Assembly (NCBI RefSeq): GCF_014170305.1
Contig: NZ_LZZT01000025.1
Coordinates: 1 to 64,000, forward strand
DNA: 64,000 bases
Direction: 5' to 3'
Source: Achromobacter sp. UMC71
GTDB taxonomy: Bacteria; Pseudomonadota; Gammaproteobacteria; Burkholderiales; Burkholderiaceae_B
In this document: piece after piece, positions 53,139 to 61,110 of the stretch
Position numbering within the stretch: the first letter of the stretch is position 1
Layout: each line of letters starts with the position of its first letter
Made by a program: the position numbers and the translations under genes
Notes under the pieces: generated by a model
The model's input: the letters and a program-made list of their open reading frames with translations, nothing else
Databases searched by the model: none
Told to the model about the DNA's origin: nothing

Positions 53139-53871
53139 CCGTCACATGCAGGACCTCGCCCGTGATGAAGCCGGCCGACTCCGCGACCAAGAACGCCACG
53201 GCGTTGGCAATGTCCTCGGGCTTGCCCACGCGCTTGATCGGCTGCATCTGGATCGCGCGCTCTTTGATGGTGGCGTAGGTCGACAGCGCCTGCACCATCT
53301 CCGTTTCCATGAAACCAGGCGCCACACAGTTCACCGTGATGCCATATCGGCCTTCTTCGATGGCCAACGCCTTAGCCATACCAATCAGACCTGCCTTGGC
53401 CGCGGAGTAATTTGCTTGTGTGGCATTACCCAGGTGCGCTCTCGAGCTGATATTGACGATGCGTCCCCAACCTTGATCGATGAAGTGCGGCATGACGGTC
53501 CGGCAGGCCAGGAAAGTTCCTTTCAACATGACTTCCATGACCAGGTCCCAGTCCTGCTCGGTCATCCTGACGAGGTACTTGTCGCGCGGAAAGCCGGCGT
53601 TGTTCACCAGGATGTGGACGCCGCCAAACGTAGCGATGGTCTCGTCAACCAGACGCTGCACATCGGCAGCCTGGGTAATGTCGGCCATAATTGCATGCGC
53701 TTGCAAGCCTTCGGCCCGCAACGCGGCGGCCGTGGCTTCGGCCTGTTCAGCCAGGATGTCAGTGATGACGACGCGCGCGCCTTCGGCAGCCAATTTGCGG
53801 GCGGTCGCCGCGCCCAGTCCGCGCGCGGAACCCGTAACGATGGCAACTTTGTCGTTGATCTGCAGATCCAT
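53122..53871 (-). CDS. SDR-family 3-oxoacyl reductase/hydroxyacyl-CoA dehydrogenase
   Basis: 249 residues. VAIVTGSARGLGAATARKL, NNAGFPRDKYL, and catalytic ISSRAHLGNATQANYSAAKA; C-terminal SAGFITGEVLHVTGGRYG. Standard classical SDR of FabG/HBD type. In this operon it would oxidise the hydroxyacyl-CoA made by the MaoC or crotonase hydratase. Confidence 0.93.
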   Translation of the reverse strand: MDLQINDKVAIVTGSARGLGAATARKLAAEGARVVITDILAEQAEATAAALRAEGLQAHAIMADITQAADVQRLVDETIATFGGVHILVNNAGFPRDKYLVRMTEQDWDLVMEVMLKGTFLACRTVMPHFIDQGWGRIVNISSRAHLGNATQANYSAAKAGLIGMAKALAIEEGRYGITVNCVAPGFMETEMVQALSTYATIKERAIQMQPIKRVGKPEDIANAVAFLVAESAGFITGEVLHVTGGRYG

Positions 53872-53929
53872 GTCGGTCTCTCTTTATGTAAGGTAGTGCG
53901 TACCCGCCAGTGCAGATACGCGTATAGAT

Positions 53930-54814
53930 TCAGTCGGACAGGTCGATGCGGCCAGCACTCAGCACCATGACGTCGCGTTCCACGGCCGTGGTGCGAAGCG
54001 AGATCAAATTCCCATCGCGCCAAGCGTCGGTGCGCAACGTGTCGCCCGGCAGCACGGGCGCGGTAAAGCGCACGCGCATTCCGCGCACCGCGCTGGAGTC
54101 ATAGCCCAGCAGCGCGCGCAGCACGGCGTGCAGGGCCACGCCCATCGTGGCCAAGCCGTGCAGGATCGGCCTGGAAAATCCCGCTTCCCGAGCAACCGCC
54201 GGATCCGCGTGCAAAGGATTGCGGTCGCCGTTCAGGCGATAGAGCAGCGCGGCTTGCGGCAGCGTGGACAGCTCGCACACGGCATCGGGGGTACGGTTGG
54301 GCAGATGGTGGGCAGGCAGCGGCGCCAATCCATGGCTCGCGCCATAGGCTGCGCCAAAACCACCGTCGCCACGCAGCATCGTGGTTTGCGTGACCGTGGC
54401 GAGTAGATCGCCGCTGGCGGCGTCGGTGATGGTCCGGTCCTGCAGCATAAGTGCACCTTTATCAGGACCCTTGTCGTGCAGGCCCACGACCCGGCTTGCG
54501 CCGATAACGTGACCGCTAGCAGGCAAGGGACGCTGCAGTTCAATCTTCTGCTCGGCGTGCACGAGCTTGCGCCATGCGATGCCGGTATCCGGCTGGTCAG
54601 CCCAGAATCCTTGATAACCCAGGATGTTTGCCAGCGTTGGCAAGGCGCATAGGCCGCCCCGCACGCCTTCGTAAACGTAGCGGAGCTGGCCGGCGCTCTG
54701 CGGATCGGCACCCAGGCCGCAGCCTAAGGCATAGAGCATGGTGTCAGACTCGCTGTAACGATGCGATCTCGGCTCGAAAGTCCGGTTCAATAAATGGTCG
54801 GGGATCACTGACAT
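53930..54814 (-). CDS. MaoC-family enoyl-CoA hydratase 2
   Basis: 294 residues, two hotdog repeats. The C-terminal repeat has the hydratase-2 motif YRLNGDRNPLHADP with catalytic Asp and His, then FSRPILHGLATMG. Resembles the hydratase part of multifunctional enzyme 2. Acts on enoyl-CoA with (R)-stereochemistry, in contrast to the crotonase in the same operon. Confidence 0.9.
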   Translation of the reverse strand: MSVIPDHLLNRTFEPRSHRYSESDTMLYALGCGLGADPQSAGQLRYVYEGVRGGLCALPTLANILGYQGFWADQPDTGIAWRKLVHAEQKIELQRPLPASGHVIGASRVVGLHDKGPDKGALMLQDRTITDAASGDLLATVTQTTMLRGDGGFGAAYGASHGLAPLPAHHLPNRTPDAVCELSTLPQAALLYRLNGDRNPLHADPAVAREAGFSRPILHGLATMGVALHAVLRALLGYDSSAVRGMRVRFTAPVLPGDTLRTDAWRDGNLISLRTTAVERDVMVLSAGRIDLSD

Positions 54815-54827
54815 GCTGACTGCCCCG

Positions 54828-56996
54828 TTAGTACGAACCGTGACCGACGGTACCGATCGCCGGCTCTGCGGGCGAGATGTCGTCCGAACCGGTGTATGCA
54901 CGCGCGCTCAGGTCGATCACCGCGTCCACGGCATAGGCACCGTGGCCCGCCGGCAACGCGATAACCGGATTCAGGTCTATCGACTGCAGGCGCGGACCGG
55001 CCTGGTGGGCGAACTGCGACAAGCGAGACAACATCGCGGCCAGTGCCTTGATATCGGCTGGCGGCTTTCCGCGCGCGCCTTGCAGCAGGGGCGCACCCTT
55101 GATGGACAGAATCATCTGTTCCGCGATATCGGCATCGAACGGGCAACGGCGCAGCACAACGTCTTTCATGATCTCCACGAAAATGCCGCCCAACCCGAAC
55201 ATCGCAACCGGCCCGAAAACCGGATCACGTTGGATGCCCAGGATGCACTCGACGCCGCCAGACAGTTGGCGCGCAACCAGCACGCCCTCAATGCGCGCCT
55301 GAGGTGCAGCGCTACGCGCGCGCTCGAGCAACAGCGCGTGTCCATCGCGCACCGACTGCGCATTGGCAATATCCAACAGCACGCCGCCGATCTCCGACTT
55401 GTGCAAAATGTCGGGCGACAGGATCTTCATGACGACGGGATAGCCGATCAAGTCCGCGGCCGCGGCCGAGGCCTCGGCATCGACGCAGGCGCGCTCTTCG
55501 GCTACGGCGATACCCGCCTGCGCCAGGATGCGCTTAGCCGTCGCTTCGCTGGGCGTGACGTCAGGCAACTCAATCGAAGCATGCACGGACGCGGTCTGCC
55601 GGGCGGGGCGGGCGAACGCTGCGCCGAAACGTCCCATGGCTTCAATTGCGGCCACGGCGCGTGCGGGATCCTCATAAACCGAGAAGCCGTCATCTTCGTA
55701 TTGCTGCACGCGTTCGCGCGAGGCGAGGATGGACAGCACGAATAGGCGATCCGGATGCCGTTCGCGGACCGCCTTCAGTTGCGCTCGCAAGCCATCGGCG
55801 ATGGACGCTGCGCCAACGGTGTAAGTGAAAAATCCCAGAATGGACTGATAGCCACCAGACTCAACCACCGCGTCCGCGAACCTTCCCGCGATCGTCAGAT
55901 CATTCATGAATTGCGCAGTGCAATCCACGGGATTGCGTGGTGCGCAGAACGGAATCAGTTCTTTCAGGTGTCGCTGCGTGTCGGCTGGCATTTCGGGCAT
56001 GGGCAGGCCCGAAAGCTCGGCCGCGTCCGAGACGATCACGCCAGCGCCGCCGCTAACGGTAATCACGCCCAACGAGTTTTCGACCGGATAGATGCGACGC
56101 GTGGCCAAGCGCGCCACGTCCAGCATATGTTCGGTGGAACGGGCTCGCACTACGCCGTACTCGGCCAGCACGGCGTCCGTCACGGCGTCGTTACCCGCGA
56201 TCGACGCGGTGTGAGACTGGGCTGCAGCGCTGCCGACTTCGCTGGTGCCCACCTTCATCATGACCACGGGCTTGCGAGCGAGACGCGCAGCCTCAAGCGC
56301 CCATAGCAGACGCTGGCCGTCGCGTATGCCCTCGGAATACACGGCAATGATATCGGTGTCGGGGTCATCGACAAGGACCTGGACCATATCGCCCAGGCTG
56401 ATGTCGCATTCATTGCCACTCATGATGCACGAGGACACGCCGATGCCGTCGTCACGCGCCAGGCCAAGAATGTGACTGCCATAGGCGCCCGATTGGCTGG
56501 CAATACCCACCCGGCCCGCTTTGGGAAACCCACTTTCCACCACGGAGGTAAAGCTGCCGTAGAAGCCAACGCGCGGATTCAGCACGCCTAGGGAGTTAGG
56601 TCCCAGCAGTCGCATGCCATGACGGCGGGCGGCAGCCATCATCCGGTCCTGCAAAGCTGCGCCCTCGGCATCGGCCTCGGCAAAGCCAGCGGAGAACACA
56701 ATGGCGACTCGAGTGCCACGCTTGCCCAACTCCTCCACGACCTCGGGCGCCAGTCTAGCCGCCACTGCTACGATGGCCATTTCCGGCGTTTCGGGCAGAT
56801 CAGCCACGCTGGCATAGGCGGGCAGGCCCTGGGTCGTGGGGCGCTTAGGATTAACCGGCATCAACAAGCCCCGATATCCCTGTTCGCGCATGTAGGCAAT
56901 GGGTCGGCCGCCGATTCGCAGCGGGTCGTCAGATGCGCCAATGACGGCGACGGATCGGGGATTTATCAAAGCCCCCAGGGCGTGACGGTCTGACAT
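54828..56996 (-). CDS. ADP-forming acyl-CoA ligase (fused CoA-binding and ATP-grasp)
   Basis: 722 residues, fused alpha-beta form. CoA-binding Rossmann domain (VAVIGASDDPLRIGGRPI, residues about 15-130), succinyl-CoA-ligase-like domains with RVGIASQSGAYGS, and the phospho-His segment AAAQSHTASIAGND (His about 262). The C-terminal ATP-grasp part begins near residue 505 (PSEATAKRILAQAGIAV) and carries YPVVMKILSPDILHKSEIGG. It makes acyl-CoA from an organic acid, ATP and CoA. It follows the Bug gene and would activate the imported acid. Confidence 0.9.
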   Translation of the reverse strand: MSDRHALGALINPRSVAVIGASDDPLRIGGRPIAYMREQGYRGLLMPVNPKRPTTQGLPAYASVADLPETPEMAIVAVAARLAPEVVEELGKRGTRVAIVFSAGFAEADAEGAALQDRMMAAARRHGMRLLGPNSLGVLNPRVGFYGSFTSVVESGFPKAGRVGIASQSGAYGSHILGLARDDGIGVSSCIMSGNECDISLGDMVQVLVDDPDTDIIAVYSEGIRDGQRLLWALEAARLARKPVVMMKVGTSEVGSAAAQSHTASIAGNDAVTDAVLAEYGVVRARSTEHMLDVARLATRRIYPVENSLGVITVSGGAGVIVSDAAELSGLPMPEMPADTQRHLKELIPFCAPRNPVDCTAQFMNDLTIAGRFADAVVESGGYQSILGFFTYTVGAASIADGLRAQLKAVRERHPDRLFVLSILASRERVQQYEDDGFSVYEDPARAVAAIEAMGRFGAAFARPARQTASVHASIELPDVTPSEATAKRILAQAGIAVAEERACVDAEASAAAADLIGYPVVMKILSPDILHKSEIGGVLLDIANAQSVRDGHALLLERARSAAPQARIEGVLVARQLSGGVECILGIQRDPVFGPVAMFGLGGIFVEIMKDVVLRRCPFDADIAEQMILSIKGAPLLQGARGKPPADIKALAAMLSRLSQFAHQAGPRLQSIDLNPVIALPAGHGAYAVDAVIDLSARAYTGSDDISPAEPAIGTVGHGSY

Positions 56997-57060
56997 GGAG
57001 AGAAGGCTCCGAAGTGTGAGCGTGACCGGGCTGCGGCCAAGGTGCCTCGCCCGGAGAAAA

Positions 57061-58035
57061 TTATTGGACGGAAGCACCCGATGCCTGGACAACCGGCGCC
57101 CAGCGCTTGATCTCAGAAACGATCTGTTTGTCGAAATCGGCCGGGGTGGACCAGCTTGCCGGAAAGCCCTGCGCGTCCAGACGCTGTTTGATTTCTGGGT
57201 CTTCGAGCACCTTCTTGAGCTCGGCGTTTAAGCGGTCGATGATGGGCTGCGGGGTTTTTGCTGGGGCCATGAGGCCATTCCAGACTTCCGCATCAAAGCC
57301 TGCCACGCCGGATTCCGCCACAGTAGGCACGTCGGGCAAAAGCGGCGACCGCTTCGTTCCCGTGATCGCGATAGCCCTCAAGCGGCCGGACTGCACTTGC
57401 GGCAATGCAGAGAACATCAGGTCCAGCACAACTTGTGTATTGCCGGCCATGACGTCGGACATGGCCGGCGCGCTACCGTTGAACGGAATGTGGGTCAGCT
57501 TGATACCGGCCTTGCTGGCCAGGAGTTCGGCCGTCAAGTGGGTGGAAGAGCCATTGCCCGCGCTCGAGAAGTTCAGGGTGCCAGGCTCGGCTTTTGCCCG
57601 GGCGATCAGATCCTTGAGATTGTTGATAGCCAGCTTGGGATTGACCATAACCAACATGGGACCGCTGGACAGGCGGCTGACACCCATCAGATCTTTCGTG
57701 ATGTCGTAGCGCAGGTTCTTGTACAGCGACGGATGGATAGCATGGCCCGTCGTAACGAGCAGCAGCGTGTAGCCATCTGCAGGCGAGCGCGCCACCGCTT
57801 CGGCGCCGATGTTTCCCGACGCGCCTGCCTTGTTTTCGACGATGACCGGTTGCCCCAGCTGCTCGCCCAACTTTTTCCCCACGAGTCGAACGACCACATC
57901 GTTGGTGCCACCAGGTGGGTACGGAACGATGATCTTGAGAGGTTTGTCGGGGTAGTCGGCGGCGTGCGCCGCCGAGAGTGGCAGGGTGGCAGCGGCGAGC
58001 GCAAGGAAGGCCGACGCAAGACGGGCGAGGTTCAT
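57061..58035 (-). CDS. Bug/TctC-family periplasmic solute-binding protein
   Basis: 324 residues. Signal peptide ending at SAAHAADYP; YPDKPLKIIVPYPPGGTND, VIVENKAGASGNIGA and VPTVAESGVAGFDAEVW are the family marks. First gene of the ligase-led operon and divergent from the LysR gene, so the LysR ligand is likely the bound acid or its CoA ester. Confidence 0.92.
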   Translation of the reverse strand: MNLARLASAFLALAAATLPLSAAHAADYPDKPLKIIVPYPPGGTNDVVVRLVGKKLGEQLGQPVIVENKAGASGNIGAEAVARSPADGYTLLLVTTGHAIHPSLYKNLRYDITKDLMGVSRLSSGPMLVMVNPKLAINNLKDLIARAKAEPGTLNFSSAGNGSSTHLTAELLASKAGIKLTHIPFNGSAPAMSDVMAGNTQVVLDLMFSALPQVQSGRLRAIAITGTKRSPLLPDVPTVAESGVAGFDAEVWNGLMAPAKTPQPIIDRLNAELKKVLEDPEIKQRLDAQGFPASWSTPADFDKQIVSEIKRWAPVVQASGASVQ

Positions 58036-58213
58036 GGTATGTCTCCAGGTTTATGACCCGCGCAACCATGGCACCGCGCGAGTACTGTTCTAGGTGACCA
58101 TCCTAGAGACGACCGCCATACCTGATCCAATACTTTACATGTCACCTTCTATTCATTGAATGTATACTTAAAGTGGCGATTACGGAACGCAATGGAACCT
58201 TAGGTGGATCGAT

Positions 58214-59128
58214 ATGGAATTGCGCCAGCTTAGACAATTCGTGGCCGTCGCGCAGACGCAGAGCTTCAGTCGCGCAGCCGAACGCCTGTTCATGGCGCAG
58301 CCGCCGCTATCGGTCGCCATACGCAAGCTGGAAGATGAGATCGGCGTGCCTCTGTTGGAGCGCGGATCGCGGGGCGTCAAGCTGACACCTGCCGGACACG
58401 CCGCCCTAACCGCGGCGACCAAGTGCCTGGATAGTGCGGCAGATATCGTCACGGCCGCGCGGCAAGCAGCCAACGGCGAAAGCGGCGGCTTGCGCATCGG
58501 CTTCATCGGATCCCTGACTTTCAGCCTGCTGCCACGTCTGATCCAGCACTTCAGCCGACGCTATCCGCACGTCAAGCTGGACTTGAGCGAATCCACCAAC
58601 CAGGGCCTCCTGTCGATGATCGAATCGGAAACGGTGGACGTAGCCTTTGTGCGCGAGCCCACCACGCATCCGAGCAACATGGTGTTCGAGACCATTTCCC
58701 GCGACGTATTCTGCGTAGCAATGCCAGCGGATCACCCATTGACGCGCAAGCAATCGCTATCACTGCAGGAACTGCGCGATCAGGATTTCATCGGATACAC
58801 GCCGTCTCGCGTGGGCGGCCTGAATGCCGCCGTAATGCACTTGTTGCGCGAAGCCGGCGTGTCGCCGCGCGTGACGCAGGAAGCTGTCCAGGTGCAGACT
58901 GTGGTAGGACTTGTGCGCAGCGGTCTGGGTATTGCACTCGTACCGTCAATCAACGCTGCGTTTATGCCCGCCGACGTGGAGTTCCGGCCGCTGAACGACC
59001 TGCCCGAATCCTCCCACATCGGAATCGCGCTGGTCTATCGTGAGCGCGACAATAATCCGGTGATACGTCGGTTTATCGCCAGCATTCAGCACAGCATCGC
59101 CGAGCACGGAGCAAAATTGCAGCGATAG
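58214..59128 (+). CDS. LysR-family transcriptional regulator
   Basis: 304 residues. MELRQLRQFVAVAQTQSFSR and the HTH MAQPPLSVAIRKLEDEIG are textbook; the ligand domain starts at GLRIGFIGSLTFSLLP. It shares a 178-base intergenic region with the Bug-led operon. That region contains ATTCATTGAAT (58151-58161), a small palindrome of the kind LysR proteins bind. Confidence 0.92.
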   Translation: MELRQLRQFVAVAQTQSFSRAAERLFMAQPPLSVAIRKLEDEIGVPLLERGSRGVKLTPAGHAALTAATKCLDSAADIVTAARQAANGESGGLRIGFIGSLTFSLLPRLIQHFSRRYPHVKLDLSESTNQGLLSMIESETVDVAFVREPTTHPSNMVFETISRDVFCVAMPADHPLTRKQSLSLQELRDQDFIGYTPSRVGGLNAAVMHLLREAGVSPRVTQEAVQVQTVVGLVRSGLGIALVPSINAAFMPADVEFRPLNDLPESSHIGIALVYRERDNNPVIRRFIASIQHSIAEHGAKLQR

Positions 59129-59310
59129 ACCGGTGTGGAAATCCTCAATTTTATAAGGGGCAATCAAGGCTATCTCACCCTTAGCCAACCGGTGAGGCGT
59201 GGAACACCCGGAAAGATCGTCGGGCAGAACGTTCAAGCTGGAGCACATCTAGGCAATACGCGATCGTTTGCAAAGCAAGGCCGTGTATTCGAACTGGCGC
59301 TACGAGCCGG

Positions 59311-60148
59311 ATGGCATCATCCTGCCCTGCCTTTACATCGCAGCCAACGAGCCATCGCCGCGTTCGGATAGGCGCAGCAGTCACTGACGGTGAGGGCAAT
59401 GTCATCGGACATCGGATGGAACGACGTCCCGAAGTTTGGTGGAGGCTTGTACATCTCCAATTCACCCGCATTTGAAGGCGATGCCGATCAAGACTTTCGC
59501 TGCTGGAATCGCGATGGCGGGAAATGCTTCAATGACGAGGAGAAGGCACTATTTGCCGAGGAAATCTTACGCTCGTTGAGCAACGCGATCCCTCGAGAGA
59601 AGCTTACTGAAGCTCGAGAAGCGCTACAACGTAACGGCAAGCTCAAAGGGTTGATTGAGTTTTCGCGTGCAATCCATGCTGAAATGCACGCGATCATCAA
59701 TGCGAATCGCATTGGCGGAGACGCCTTGGTGGGAGGACGGCTTTACGTAACGACGTACCCCTGTCACTCGTGTGCACGTCATATCGTGGTGGCAGGGATC
59801 CGCGAGGTGTACTACATTGAACCCTATCGAAAGAGCCTGGCGGTGCGACTTCATGGAGATGCCGTATCGGAGGTGGAAACCGAGAAGGACAAAGTCCGCT
59901 TTCTGGCGTTCGAGGGTGTTGCGCCATCCCGCTATCTGTCCCTGTTCAAGACGCCCTTGGCGGGCCGCAAGCAACAGGGCAAAATGATCAAAATTAGCGC
60001 AGCAAAGGCGTCGCCGAAGCTTGAAAAAAGTTTGGAGGCGCTTCCGGCACTTGAGGCTGTTGTTGTAAGATCGCTGATTAGCAAAAATCTTGTGGCCAAC
60101 AACGGCGGGATCGACGATGACGCACCAAGTCCACCCCGTGCAGCTTAG
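59311..60148 (+). pseudogene. Anti-phage-type dCTP/dCMP deaminase, N-truncated and frameshifted
   Basis: Frame 1 carries RIGAAVTDGEGNVIG; after one extra base near 59410-59413 the next frame carries IGWNDVPKFGGGLY, CWNRDGGKCFNDEEK, the zinc/proton-shuttle motif AIHAEMHAII, and TYPCHSCARHIVVAGIREVY with the two zinc Cys. VYYIEPYRKSLAVRLHGDAV and FEGVAPSRY follow. This order fits the C-terminal deaminase half of AvcD-type dCTP deaminases that deplete nucleotides during phage infection. The N-terminal P-loop part is missing and the start region is degenerate. Confidence 0.7.
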
Positions 60149-60350
60149 CCTCGAGTTCGAGCGAACGCTCGCACCCCGTAGCCCTGATCCTGTGACCGAG
60201 CCACTTGCATCGAACGTGGTGAGCTTCCAAGCGTACCGCGATGTTCAGCAATCCGCTGCAACGGTCCATCAGCAACTGGCACGTGAGGAGGTAGCTCCTC
60301 GACGGCTGTACCAGAGCATCTTGGACTCAATCCGACATTTCGCTTACTAG
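60117..60350 (+). CDS. Small hypothetical protein overlapping the deaminase remnant
   Basis: 77 residues from an ATG inside the last codons of the deaminase frame. VQLSLEFERTLAPRS is followed by ASNVVSFQAYRDVQQ. No family recognised. The overlap suggests it was an operon partner of the deaminase. Confidence 0.5.
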   Translation: MTHQVHPVQLSLEFERTLAPRSPDPVTEPLASNVVSFQAYRDVQQSAATVHQQLAREEVAPRRLYQSILDSIRHFAY

Positions 60351-60671
60351 ACAGATTGTTCAGCTGCGCTGCTAGGATGAACGTGGGCAGTTCGAGCTGA
60401 ACAATCTAACGAGACGGACCGTCACAGCGAGCGGCAAGGTCAATCACAAGCCGCTTTCAGCATCCGCTGCTGCACACCACTTTCAAGATTATATCTGCGC
60501 GCTTGATGTGCCCAGGGTCTCTAATCCAGACTGAGAAGAGCCCAGAGCTCCACCTCCTGATCTGACGGGCCGAATCTCGCGCCAAACGTGAACAAGGGCC
60601 GCTTACGCGGCCCTTGCACTTGGATAAAGCAGATATGCGGGCAGATAGAAGGAGTTGAAAGGAATTGTCGC
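60351..60671. other. Intergenic, one hairpin
   Basis: No gene recognised. A perfect 9-bp hairpin AAGGGCCGC/GCGGCCCTT lies at 60594-60615 but has no T run. Confidence 0.4.
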
Positions 60672-60869
60672 TGCGACCGACTTTATTCCGCGCGACCGAC
60701 TTTATTTCCAGTTTTCACCCTGAAAGAGAGAAATAAAGTCGGTCGCAGACGGGCCTTGCAACCCCTTGATTTTGAAAGACTTCGAAGTTTAGAAAACTTG
60801 GATCAAAGTCGGTCGCACCTCAGGCCTTCCCGCCTTCAGTGCAGGAAAATTGAACAAAAGTCGGTCTCA
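60672..60869. repeat. Dispersed ~200-bp structured repeat, copy 2
   Basis: Same plan and orientation as the copy near 34.6 kb. TGCGACCGACTTT at 60672 and again at 60691 (first base changed), then AAAGTCGGTCGCA at 60735, 60805 and 60857 (last with one mismatch). Spacing of the direct words is again exactly 70 and 52 bases, and the intervening TTGATTTTGAAAGACTTCGA is identical; similarity continues to about 60887. Confidence 0.85.
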
Positions 60870-61085
60870 GGAGGTTCGGGTTCGTAAAGTGCGGGCGGCT
60901 AAGCTACGAAAAGAGCTGCCTCGTGGCTCACACAGCCATTGTGTGCAGCGGAACAACCGTGCACTCATGGATGCGGGGTGGCACAGAAAGCGGGCGCAGC
61001 CGTTGTAAGACGGCTCCCGGCCAGGATCGGACATCTAACTTCCCCAGGTAGTTCTCAAGGGTAGGGCGATGTCCCGGGCGCGGAC

Positions 61086-61110
61086 CCGCCGCTCCGGGCC
61101 AGAGCGGCGG
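61086..61110 (-). terminator. Hairpin directly after the TonB-receptor stop
   Basis: Perfect 9-bp stem CCGCCGCTC/GAGCGGCGG with a 7-base loop, immediately downstream of the minus-strand stop. No T run, so termination is uncertain. Confidence 0.45.
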
